From contig NZ_QUNS01000003.1 in the NCBI RefSeq assembly GCF_003387615.1, forward strand, positions 62,001 to 126,000: a DNA stretch of 64,000 nucleotides. The letters are read 5' to 3'. The notes below the pieces were generated by a model, which was given only the letters and a program-made list of their open reading frames with translations, was not told where the DNA came from and did no database searches. The position numbers and the translations under genes were made by a program. Positions within the stretch are counted from its first letter, which is position 1. Each line of letters starts with the position of its first letter. Shown one piece after another: positions 1-8,732 of this stretch. The DNA is from Tenacibaculum gallaicum (GTDB taxonomy: Bacteria; Bacteroidota; Bacteroidia; Flavobacteriales; Flavobacteriaceae).

Positions 1-537
1 ATATTAATTGACATTCAAAATGATTACTTTCCAAATGGAAAAATGGAACTCTCACAACCTGAAAAAGCAAGTTTAAATGCTAAGAAAGTTTTGAATGAAT
101 TTAGAAGTAAAAAACTTCCTGTTATCCATATTCAACATAAATCAACTCGCTCTGGTTCTTCTTTTTTTATTCCAAAAACTCAAGGTGTGGAGATTCACAA
201 AAACGTGAAGCCAATAGACGGGGAAAATATAATAACCAAACACTTTCCAAACAGTTTTAGAGAAACAGAATTGCTGAAAATTTTAAATGAAATAAGAGTA
301 GAAAAGTTAGTGATTTGTGGAATGATGACACATATGTGCGTGGATGCAACAACAAGAGCAGCCAAAGACTTTGGTTTTGAATGTATTGTTATTGGAGATG
401 CTTGTGCAACCAAAGATTTAGAAGTAAATGGAGAAAATGTAAAAGCTAGCGAAGTTCAAAAATCTTTTCTAGCCGCCTTAGATTATTATTATTCAGACGT
501 ATTGACAACTGAAAATTTTCTTAAAAACCATAAATAA
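1..537 (+). CDS. Isochorismatase-family cysteine hydrolase, 5' end cut by the window
   Basis: The reading frame is open from base 1, upstream of the first ATG at 43, and encodes ILIDIQNDYF, the usual N-terminal strand of this family with its catalytic Asp. The start codon therefore lies outside the window. The motif GMMTHMCVDATTR carries the nucleophilic Cys and the conserved cis-peptide region, giving the Asp-Lys-Cys fold of isochorismatase, nicotinamidase and related hydrolases. About 178 residues are present, near full length for the family (180-200). The substrate cannot be told from sequence. It converges on mgsA across a shared hairpin. It is a cytosolic protein with no signal peptide. 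Family assignment is firm; substrate is open. Confidence 0.85.
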   Translation: MLIDIQNDYFPNGKMELSQPEKASLNAKKVLNEFRSKKLPVIHIQHKSTRSGSSFFIPKTQGVEIHKNVKPIDGENIITKHFPNSFRETELLKILNEIRVEKLVICGMMTHMCVDATTRAAKDFGFECIVIGDACATKDLEVNGENVKASEVQKSFLAALDYYYSDVLTTENFLKNHK

Positions 538-583
538 GCGTTATACACAAGACAAGGGGCGAAACGTTTTAATAAGTTACCAT

Positions 584-613
584 AAAAAGAGAAACAATTA
601 TGTTTCTCTTTTT
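584..613. terminator. Bidirectional terminator between hydrolase and mgsA
   Basis: A 13-bp perfect inverted repeat (AAAAAGAGAAACA at 584-596 and its complement at 601-613) encloses a 4-nt loop. The A and T runs at the outer ends serve both convergent genes. Confidence 0.85.
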
Positions 614-625
614 ATTTATAATCTT

Positions 626-988
626 TTAAATTGCTTTAATTAATAATTCTGCGGTAGATGGGTTTGTAGCTAACGGTACATCATGCACATCACACAAACG
701 CATTAACATTGAAATATCTGGTTCGTGTGGGTGCTTTGCTAAAGGATCTCTAAAAAACAATACCATTTGACATTTCCCTTCTGCTACTCTACCAGCAATT
801 TGTGCATCACCACCAATAGGTCCTGATAAAAATTTTGTTACTTCAAAACCTGCTTTTTCTGCTTTCTCCCCTGTTGTTCCCGTTGAAATTAACTGAACAC
901 TTTTTTTACGTAAAACTTCTTTGTGTTCATTTAAAAACTGAACCATTTCAGCTTTCATTCCATCATGTGCTATAATTGCTATTTCCAT
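626..988 (-). CDS. mgsA: Methylglyoxal synthase
   Basis: Converts dihydroxyacetone phosphate to methylglyoxal and phosphate, a glycolytic overflow bypass. The 120-residue protein matches the short, single-domain form of MgsA. Visible motifs are the N-terminal AIIAHDGMK, the phosphate-binding STGTTG, the central SGPIGGDAQIAGRVAEG holding the catalytic Asp, and FFRDPLAKHPHEPDI. It follows gapA on the same strand but a strong hairpin separates them. The position beside gapA and pfkA fits its role at the triose-phosphate node. Cytosolic. Family members are regulated by phosphate, which this sequence cannot show. Confidence 0.93.
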   Translation of the reverse strand: MEIAIIAHDGMKAEMVQFLNEHKEVLRKKSVQLISTGTTGEKAEKAGFEVTKFLSGPIGGDAQIAGRVAEGKCQMVLFFRDPLAKHPHEPDISMLMRLCDVHDVPLATNPSTAELLIKAI

Positions 989-1007
989 AAAATAGTGTTT
1001 AAAAAAA

Positions 1008-1030
1008 TATTCCCGCTAAAAGCGGGAATA
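1008..1030 (-). terminator. Terminator downstream of gapA
   Basis: TATTCCCGCT (1008-1017) and AGCGGGAATA (1021-1030) form a 10-bp stem with a 3-nt loop. On the minus strand it is followed by a T run, so it ends the gapA transcript before mgsA. Confidence 0.85.
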
Positions 1031-1055
1031 CAATATTACAAAATATTTTATGTTT

Positions 1056-2060
<1,005 letters not shown>

Positions 2061-2072
2061 TTATATTCGTGT

Positions 2073-3056
2073 TTAAGTGGTCATTATATCTGATACCCTT
2101 AGTAACTCAGTATCGATTTTATGTTGACCTTTGATTGCTTTTTCTAAATTGGTAGCAACTACTTTATTATCTTTTAAACCTACCATCAAATTGGTTTTTC
2201 CGTCAAGTAATAACTCAACAGCGCTTACTCCTAACCTACTTGCTAAAACTCTATCAAAACAAGTTGGTGATCCTCCGCGTTGCATATGACCTAATACAGA
2301 TACTCTTACTTCGTATTCAGGTAGGTTTTTCTCAACATAATCTGCTAATTCAAATACATTTTTTCCAGTTTTATCTCCTTCGGAAACAACTACAATACTT
2401 GATGATTTTCCTGACCTTCTACTTTTCTTTAATGACTCTAACATCCTTTCCAACCCTAAATCTTCTTCAGGAATCAAAATTTCTTCTGCTCCAGCTCCTA
2501 CACCAGCATTTAATGCTATAAACCCTGCGTCACGCCCCATAACCTCAACAAAGAATAATCTATTATGAGAAGATGCGGTATCTCTTATTTTATCGATTGC
2601 TTCTACGGCTGTATTTAAAGCAGTATCATAACCAAGTGTATGACTTGTTCCAGAAATATCATTATCTATCGTACCAGGAATACCTATAATAGGAAAATTG
2701 AATTCCTTATTAAAAATTACTCCTCCTGTAAAAGAACCGTCTCCTCCAATTACCACCAAAGCATCTACCTTGTTCTTTTGTAAACTTTCATAGGCTTTTT
2801 GTCTTCCTTCTTTAGTTCTAAAGTCTTTTGAGCGAGCTGATTTTAATATCGTTCCTCCTTTGTTAATAATATTATTTACACTTCGTGCGGTTAACGGAAT
2901 TAGGTCTCCTTCTATCAATCCTTGATACCCCCTATAAATCCCCATACATTCTGTACGATAATAGGCACAAGTCCTAACCACAGACCGTATCGCTGCGTTC
3001 ATTCCAGGAGAATCTCCCCCAGAAGTCATTACTGCTATTTTTTTAATTTTCTTCAT
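2073..3056 (-). CDS. pfkA: ATP-dependent 6-phosphofructokinase
   Basis: Phosphorylates fructose-6-P to fructose-1,6-bisphosphate. The 327-residue protein has the single-domain bacterial PFK-A form: TSGGDSPGMNAAIR at residues 11-24 binds ATP, VVIGGDGSFTGG contacts Mg-ATP, GIPGTIDNDI carries the catalytic Asp and binds fructose-6-P, and FFVEVMGRDAG follows. Gly at the GGDGS position indicates ATP rather than pyrophosphate use. It starts 49 bp after the GlcNAc kinase and precedes gapA on the same strand, so fructose-6-P made by the nearby NagB could pass straight into it. A TAAATTTG-like -7 element sits just upstream of the start on the minus strand, without a clear -33. Confidence 0.96.
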   Translation of the reverse strand: MKKIKKIAVMTSGGDSPGMNAAIRSVVRTCAYYRTECMGIYRGYQGLIEGDLIPLTARSVNNIINKGGTILKSARSKDFRTKEGRQKAYESLQKNKVDALVVIGGDGSFTGGVIFNKEFNFPIIGIPGTIDNDISGTSHTLGYDTALNTAVEAIDKIRDTASSHNRLFFVEVMGRDAGFIALNAGVGAGAEEILIPEEDLGLERMLESLKKSRRSGKSSSIVVVSEGDKTGKNVFELADYVEKNLPEYEVRVSVLGHMQRGGSPTCFDRVLASRLGVSAVELLLDGKTNLMVGLKDNKVVATNLEKAIKGQHKIDTELLRVSDIMTT

Positions 3057-3105
3057 AAATAACGAATATCAAATTTACTCAATTAAAGTTATTCTTCCAT
3101 AAAAA

Positions 3106-3987
3106 TTAAGAAAATGATTTTTCCAATAGCTTAGGGTTATTTTGTATTTTTTGTATGAACATTGTAAGTGGTCTTCTTATAAATAAAGTTACTGGTTTTA
3201 AATTATTTTTTGCCAATTCTTCATTTATTATTTTTTTTGCATGATATGCCACCGAACCTATAAAATACAGAGGTTTTTTTTCTAATTCTTCTTTGTAAGT
3301 TATTAATTGTTTATTTATAAATTCTGAAACACAAGATGCTACCAACTCTTGTACATAACTGTTTTCTATATTTGTAAATAAAAATCGAGCGTATTTTGCT
3401 AAGTACTTATTAGGTGTTTTTGAATTGTATAATTTAGACAATACTTTATCTGAGTTTAAGTTAAATTCTTTTTCAAAAGAAAACTTTAAATCGTTAGGTA
3501 ATTCATTAAAATAGTACGCTTTTAATAATTGCTTTCCTAAGTGATTACCACTACCTTCATCCATTAATAAATACCCCATTGATGTTATGCGTTTTTGTAT
3601 TTTATTTCCATCAAAAAAGCAACAGTTTGAACCTGTACCTAAAATACAAACTACTGATGGCTCTACAGACGCAGACAATACTGCTAACATTATATCTTCT
3701 TGTATTTCTATTCTTTTTGCATTGCTATAATAATGTAACAAAACACTTTGTATTTTTTCTTTACTTTTTTCATTGTTACATCCTGCTCCAAAAAAATATA
3801 TAGAATTAATTTCTTCTTTACAAGCTATCAATTCTTTTGAACTTCTAATAGTTTTATGAATTGCTTTCTTTTTTAAGATCGACGGATTTATTCCTTTTGT
3901 TCTAATTCTAGATTGAATGTTGCTTTGGTTGACGTTAAGAACAATCCAATCACATTTTGTAGAACCACTATCTGCAATTAAAATCAT
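3106..3987 (-). CDS. BadF/BadG/BcrA/BcrD-family sugar kinase, probable N-acetylglucosamine kinase
   Basis: A 293-residue ASKHA-fold kinase. MILIADSGSTKCDWIV carries the phosphate-1 loop (DSGSTK, residues 6-11), CILGTGSNCCFF is the phosphate-2 region, and MDEGSGNHLGKQLL is the typical GlcNAc-kinase-like signature. It would phosphorylate cytosolic GlcNAc at C6. The ATG directly abuts the stop of the LacI-type gene upstream, so translation is probably coupled, and the operon also holds hexosaminidase and glucosamine-6-P deaminase. That context supports GlcNAc over other amino sugars, but substrate is inferred. The C-terminus (PVTLFIRRPLTMFIQKI) is rather divergent from well-studied members. Confidence 0.75.
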   Translation of the reverse strand: MILIADSGSTKCDWIVLNVNQSNIQSRIRTKGINPSILKKKAIHKTIRSSKELIACKEEINSIYFFGAGCNNEKSKEKIQSVLLHYYSNAKRIEIQEDIMLAVLSASVEPSVVCILGTGSNCCFFDGNKIQKRITSMGYLLMDEGSGNHLGKQLLKAYYFNELPNDLKFSFEKEFNLNSDKVLSKLYNSKTPNKYLAKYARFLFTNIENSYVQELVASCVSEFINKQLITYKEELEKKPLYFIGSVAYHAKKIINEELAKNNLKPVTLFIRRPLTMFIQKIQNNPKLLEKSFS

Positions 3988-4545
3988 TTATGAGGTTTTT
4001 GATTTTATTCGGAAAATTAAATCATTAATTACTTTTTTACCCAATGTTAACCCTTCTATTTGGTTTGCTTTTAACAAGCCCGATTCATTTCTATTATCTT
4101 TCTTACGAACTATTGTAAAAAGTGTACCTTTTAGTTGTTTTGTATAGTCACTAATTGAAATATTATGAGTGTAAACTATGAGTCCATCTATTAAATCGTC
4201 TGAAAGTAATTTTATGTATGTACTTTCTTTTTGCAAACTATTACATGTTTGGTACAACATTACTCTGTGCTCTTTACTACTAGATTCTTCTATGATTGCA
4301 TTTATAAAATTATATATGAAATCGTCTTTAAAATTTGGCACAATTACACCTATAATATAGTTTTTTCTTTTTTTTAAGTTCTTTGCAAAAAAATTGGGTT
4401 TGTAACATAAAGACTTTGCTACATCATTTATACTTTTCTTTGTTACATTACTTATTTCATAACTGTTATTGAGTGCTTTTGAAACTGTAGATATTGAAAA
4501 ACCAGTTTTTATTGCTATTTCTTTTAATGTAACACTAGTCTTCAT
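3988..4545 (-). CDS. Short LacI-family transcription regulator lacking the C-terminal half
   Basis: Residues 1-60 form a complete LacI helix-turn-helix and hinge region: VTLKEIAIKTGFSISTVSKAL, then the YKPNFFAKNL stretch. YIIGVIVPNF begins the periplasmic-binding-like effector domain, and the frame reaches DGLIVYT and the first crossover helix before ending at 185 residues. Normal members are about 330-345 residues, so the C-terminal lobe and most of the ligand site are missing. The start overlaps the hexosaminidase stop by 11 bp and the stop touches the next ATG, so the gene sits tightly in the operon. The HTH and frame are intact, so it could be a functional DNA-binding protein that no longer responds normally to ligand, or a recent truncation. 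Confidence 0.8.
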   Translation of the reverse strand: MKTSVTLKEIAIKTGFSISTVSKALNNSYEISNVTKKSINDVAKSLCYKPNFFAKNLKKRKNYIIGVIVPNFKDDFIYNFINAIIEESSSKEHRVMLYQTCNSLQKESTYIKLLSDDLIDGLIVYTHNISISDYTKQLKGTLFTIVRKKDNRNESGLLKANQIEGLTLGKKVINDLIFRIKSKTS

Positions 4546-6601
4546 TATTAATACTTTTATGAAGAGTTGATAATGAAAAATTATATAATTTTTCTATGCT
4601 TTCTACAACCATTAACTCTGTATCTTCTAATGGTGTTTTTAAAAATTCTATTTGTTTTTCCAGCTTTTTTCTATCTTTTTTAGATAACGCTGAGCTTTCT
4701 AACATCTCTAAACAAAATAATGCTGTTTGATGTAGCGATTTATAATGCTTCTTATACTTATTTAAAATAGGGTTGTTTGGTAGTTTTAAAAAATCTGTAT
4801 AACCTTTTTCCCACTTAATAAAATATTTAATTATTTCTGCTTTTTTAACTTCGTTGGGTGTTTTAATAAAATCACTTACTAAAATATTAAAGGTATATGC
4901 ATCTGCTGCATCTGCTGTACAAGCATCTGCAAAAAGTATAAAAGGTGAGAATGTTTTATATTCTGTACCTTCTTTATTTCTGGTATATACTTTTAAAGGT
5001 TCGTATACTCCAGTTAATACCTTTAACGGTTCAATTGTATTTGTCTTTGTTATATTTCTTAAAATAACTTCTACACTACTTTTATTAGTTATCCCTATAA
5101 GCTCCAAATTATCATTAACCACTGCTAACCTTTTACGCATATTAGCGATATTACTTACTTTTTTAGAGGACCAAAAACGTTCTGCTATTGCTGCTGTTCT
5201 AGGCCAAATACGTGAATCTATAGTTAATGGTGTTACCAATTCACTCCACATTGTTACTTCTCCCCCTAAAACTCTTTGCTCTTCTTTTTTGGTTAACTTT
5301 TTATTACCAACAGGGTCAATCATGTAGTGGTAATTAACTGACTGTAATCTATCGATATAATAATCGTTAGATAAAACAACATTGTAACCTTTTTTTACTG
5401 CTTTTACTAAAGTTCCTTTTTCAAATCCCTCATTTGCCCCTCTCCACGAATGAATAATAGCAGTTTTAGGCATGTCTTTCGTCATTATTTCATCCCAGCC
5501 CATTAACTTTTTGTTGTATTTTGATAATATTTTTTGAAGCTTTATATTAAAATATGTTTGTAACTCATGATTGCTTTTAAGATTATGCTCTTTTTTAAAT
5601 TTTGAAATTTCTTTATTTTCATTCCAATGTTTACCTTCATTTTCATCTCCTCCAATATGAAAATATTCATCAGGAAACAACGTTGTTACTTCTGAAAATA
5701 ATTTATCTAAAAACACATATACCTCTGTATTAGTGGGGTCTAATGTTGGGTCAAAAACACCTGAGTAACGCTCTAATTCATATTTCTCATTTTTTTTGCT
5801 TCCTAACTCAGGATATGCTGTTAATATTGCTGTTGCGTGTCCAGGTACATCTATTTCTGGTATCACACGAATACCTAAAGAATTAGCATAATGAATTACA
5901 TCCTTTATTTGACTATGCGTATAATAAAGGTTATCAGAAGCTTCTTTATGTAGTTTTGGAAATACTTTTGATTCTATTCTATAACCTTGGTCATCTGATA
6001 AATGCCAATGAAAAACATTCATCTTTAAAGCTGCCATAGCTCTTAAGTTTCGTTTGATAACATATACTGGTTGAAAGTGTCTTGCAACGTCTATCATTAA
6101 ACCTCTCCACACAAATCTAGGAGAGTCTTTAATAAATACACTAGGGATGAAAAATTTTTCTTCATCAAAAGTTATTAACTGTACTACTGTTTCAAGAGCT
6201 CTAATTGCTCCGACATCCGTTTTAGCCTTTATTAAAACTTCTTGTTCTTTTACTTCTAAAACATAAGACTCATCTACATGAATGCCTAGTTTTTCTGTTT
6301 TATCAAACTCAACTTTAATTGTTGCGTTTTTAGCATTTAACCTTGGAAAACCTTCTTTTATAAAAACACCTGTTTTATTTGTTATCCGTCTTATAATATT
6401 TGTTGCATAATTATATACTCGACCTTCTTTTTTTTGCACACTTATAGTAAAATTAGCATCAACTACAAGCTTGGTATTAGTTTTTGTTAACTCTTGCGGC
6501 CATGGCATTAAGTTAAGTTCGTTCCTTAAGTTGTCTTGTGCTTTTAAGCTAATACAGGTTAGCCACAAGACAATAAATATGTTTTTAGAAGATATAATCA
6601 T
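4535..6601 (-). CDS. Beta-N-acetylhexosaminidase, glycoside hydrolase family 20
   Basis: Releases terminal GlcNAc or GalNAc from glycans and chitooligosaccharides. I place the start at 6601 (MIISSKNIFIVLW), 10 bp after the upstream stop. The longer frame would run back into the NagB gene, whereas this start gives a normal export signal ending near LKAQ. In this 688-residue protein a GH20b-type N-terminal domain (about 30-160) precedes the catalytic barrel, with GLMIDVARHFQP and the catalytic pair Asp319-Glu320 in HIGGDENEG. A helical tail of about 170 residues follows. Likely periplasmic or outer-membrane-facing. It is the exo-acting glycosidase of the locus; no endochitinase is present in the window. 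Confidence 0.9.
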   Translation of the reverse strand: MIISSKNIFIVLWLTCISLKAQDNLRNELNLMPWPQELTKTNTKLVVDANFTISVQKKEGRVYNYATNIIRRITNKTGVFIKEGFPRLNAKNATIKVEFDKTEKLGIHVDESYVLEVKEQEVLIKAKTDVGAIRALETVVQLITFDEEKFFIPSVFIKDSPRFVWRGLMIDVARHFQPVYVIKRNLRAMAALKMNVFHWHLSDDQGYRIESKVFPKLHKEASDNLYYTHSQIKDVIHYANSLGIRVIPEIDVPGHATAILTAYPELGSKKNEKYELERYSGVFDPTLDPTNTEVYVFLDKLFSEVTTLFPDEYFHIGGDENEGKHWNENKEISKFKKEHNLKSNHELQTYFNIKLQKILSKYNKKLMGWDEIMTKDMPKTAIIHSWRGANEGFEKGTLVKAVKKGYNVVLSNDYYIDRLQSVNYHYMIDPVGNKKLTKKEEQRVLGGEVTMWSELVTPLTIDSRIWPRTAAIAERFWSSKKVSNIANMRKRLAVVNDNLELIGITNKSSVEVILRNITKTNTIEPLKVLTGVYEPLKVYTRNKEGTEYKTFSPFILFADACTADAADAYTFNILVSDFIKTPNEVKKAEIIKYFIKWEKGYTDFLKLPNNPILNKYKKHYKSLHQTALFCLEMLESSALSKKDRKKLEKQIEFLKTPLEDTELMVVESIEKLYNFSLSTLHKSINNED

Positions 6602-6611
6602 GAAATAGTTT

Positions 6612-8546
6612 TTAGAAATAATGTCTTTTAAATGCTTCGATTGCTGCGTAATTTGCCATTCCCAAATCATGATATTTTTCAGCAGTTAATCTATTTCTGT
6701 CTTCTGCTCTTACCCAGAATTCTCTTGTATCATCTCCTCTAAACATTACTTTGTCTTTTTGTGATTGGTGATAAAAAATAGCATGTCGTTTTTTTACAAC
6801 TTGATCTGGACTAAGTGGTACTGCCATTTCAATCTCAAAAGGCTCCCATTCAAACCATGCTCCTCTATACAACCATACCCAGCAATCTTCCATCATTTTT
6901 TTAGGCTTTAATTGTTTTAATGCTTCAAAAAGTGCATCTAAACACACTTTATGGGTTCCATGAGGGTCAGCCAAATCACCCGCTGCATATATTTGGTGGG
7001 GCTTTACCTCTTCTATCAAATCACACATAATTTTTACATCAACATCAGATAAGTTATTTTTCTTTACTTTCCCTGTCTCATAAAAAGGAAGGTTTAAAAA
7101 GTGTACAAATTCATCTGGTAATCCTAAATAACGAGTAGCAGCATATGATTCTGCTTTTCTTATTGTTCCTTTTAAAAGTTGTACTTCTTTTGAAGCCACA
7201 GCTCTTTTATTATTTTCATTAATCTTAGAAATCACTTTATCTAAATGATTCTTATCTGTAATAAGTACCTTAGCTACCTCAGCAAACTTTAAAGCATCTT
7301 CATCGGTTACAGCAATACTACCAGAGGTTTGGTAAGCCACATGAACCTCGTGCCCTTGCTCTATTAACCTATCAAAAGTACCTCCCATAGATATTACGTC
7401 GTCATCTGGATGAGGACTAAAAATGATGATTCTTTTTTTATGAGGTGTTTCCCTTTCTGGTCTATTTATATCATCTGCATTAGGTTTTCCTCCTGGCCAG
7501 CCTGTAATAGTGTGTTGTAATGCATTAAATATTTTTATATTTAAACTATAAGCACTTCCTTCTTCTGCTAATAATCCTGACATTCCGTTTTCATTATAAT
7601 CCTTATCCGTAAGCTTTAATATTGGTTTTTTTACTTTTTCACTTAACCAGAAAACAGCTTTCTTTTTTAGCTCTTTACTCCAAAAACAAGACATTACCAA
7701 CCACGGTGTTTTTATTCTTGTAAGTTCTGAAGCCGATTCTACATCTAAAATAAATGTAGTATTCTTATGGTCTTGCAGGTAAGTAGCTGGTATTTGTGGA
7801 GATATTTTTCCTTCTATAGTATGCTGTATAACTTTTGCTTTGTTTACCCCCCATGCTAATAAAACAATTCTTTTTGCTTTTTTTATAGTGCTTATTCCCA
7901 TAGTAATTGCTTTTTTAGGAACATTATCTATTCCTAAAAAACTTGAAGCAGCATCTTGCCTTGTAACATGATCTAAAGTTATGCTTCTTGTGCTTGAGTT
8001 ATAGTGAGATCCTGGTTCATTAAAACCTATGTGACCTGTTCTCCCAATTCCTAATAACTGAAAATCTAACCCTCCTGCTTCTTTTATTTTTAATTCATAA
8101 TCTATGCAGTATTGATAAATCTCTTCTGACGATAAAGTTCCATTCGGAATATGGATGTTTTCTGATAAAATATCTACATGATTAAACAAGTGTTCGTGCA
8201 TAAAGTAATAGTAACTCTGTACATCGTTTGGTTTCATTGGTAAGTATTCATCAAGATTGAACGTGATTACATTACTAAAACTTAAACCTTCCTCTTTATG
8301 CAATCTTACCAACTCTTCATAAACTTTAATTGGTGAGGAACCTGTTGCTAATCCTAAAACACATTTTTTATTTTCTTTAGCCTTTTGTTTAATTAAATCA
8401 GCTATTTCATGTGCTACTATTTTTGAAGCTTGGATTGAATCATTAAAAATTATATTGTGAATTTTTTCAAATCTAGTTTCTTCGAATTGTCCTGCTGGTT
8501 TGTGAACAATCGTTTCTCTGTTATAGGTTTTTATATCTCCAATCAT
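6612..8546 (-). CDS. nagB: Glucosamine-6-phosphate deaminase fused to a PIG-L/LmbE-type deacetylase domain
   Basis: Residues 1-300 are NagB: GLATGSSPIKVYEEL binds the sugar phosphate, NLDEYL holds the acid pair Asp99-Glu100, and GHIGFNEPG carries the general base His172. It isomerises and deaminates glucosamine-6-P to fructose-6-P and ammonia. From about residue 371 a second domain begins with IIIFSPHPDDDVISMGG, the zinc-binding HPDDD motif of PIG-L deacetylases (residues 379-383), and DPHGTHKVC supplies further metal ligands. The 644-residue fusion is a form known in Bacteroidota. Since the locus has a kinase but no nagA, the PIG-L half is a candidate GlcNAc-6-P deacetylase; this is inference. 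The gene follows the SusD terminator and begins the enzyme operon. Confidence 0.92.
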   Translation of the reverse strand: MIGDIKTYNRETIVHKPAGQFEETRFEKIHNIIFNDSIQASKIVAHEIADLIKQKAKENKKCVLGLATGSSPIKVYEELVRLHKEEGLSFSNVITFNLDEYLPMKPNDVQSYYYFMHEHLFNHVDILSENIHIPNGTLSSEEIYQYCIDYELKIKEAGGLDFQLLGIGRTGHIGFNEPGSHYNSSTRSITLDHVTRQDAASSFLGIDNVPKKAITMGISTIKKAKRIVLLAWGVNKAKVIQHTIEGKISPQIPATYLQDHKNTTFILDVESASELTRIKTPWLVMSCFWSKELKKKAVFWLSEKVKKPILKLTDKDYNENGMSGLLAEEGSAYSLNIKIFNALQHTITGWPGGKPNADDINRPERETPHKKRIIIFSPHPDDDVISMGGTFDRLIEQGHEVHVAYQTSGSIAVTDEDALKFAEVAKVLITDKNHLDKVISKINENNKRAVASKEVQLLKGTIRKAESYAATRYLGLPDEFVHFLNLPFYETGKVKKNNLSDVDVKIMCDLIEEVKPHQIYAAGDLADPHGTHKVCLDALFEALKQLKPKKMMEDCWVWLYRGAWFEWEPFEIEMAVPLSPDQVVKKRHAIFYHQSQKDKVMFRGDDTREFWVRAEDRNRLTAEKYHDLGMANYAAIEAFKRHYF

Positions 8547-8632
8547 GGTTTTCGTCTTTTAGGTAAATGTATTTATTACTTATCATTTTCATCTTTTTTT
8601 TCGACTAAAAGCAGTAAATACTAGACAAAAAA

Positions 8633-8664
8633 CAAGCGAGAATATGTTTAATTATTCTCGCTTG
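8633..8664 (-). terminator. Terminator downstream of susD
   Basis: An 11-bp perfect stem (CAAGCGAGAAT at 8633-8643, complement at 8654-8664) with a 10-nt loop is followed on the minus strand by six T. It separates the susCD transcript from the enzyme genes, or lets only part of the transcripts continue. Confidence 0.85.
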
Positions 8665-8732
8665 ACAATTAACTGTAAACCCTTAAATTATTTAAGATAA
8701 TTTACAAAAGTGGGAGTTAAAACAAAGTTTTC

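Noticed and set aside
6602-6670. Longer start for the GH20 enzyme
   Set aside because: It would lie inside nagB and add 23 residues in front of a clean signal peptide; the start at 6601 is preferred.
8547-8580. Shared operator (TAAATGTA) upstream of nagB and susC
   Set aside because: The common part is only 8-9 AT-rich bases and could equally be a -7-like element; not enough to call.
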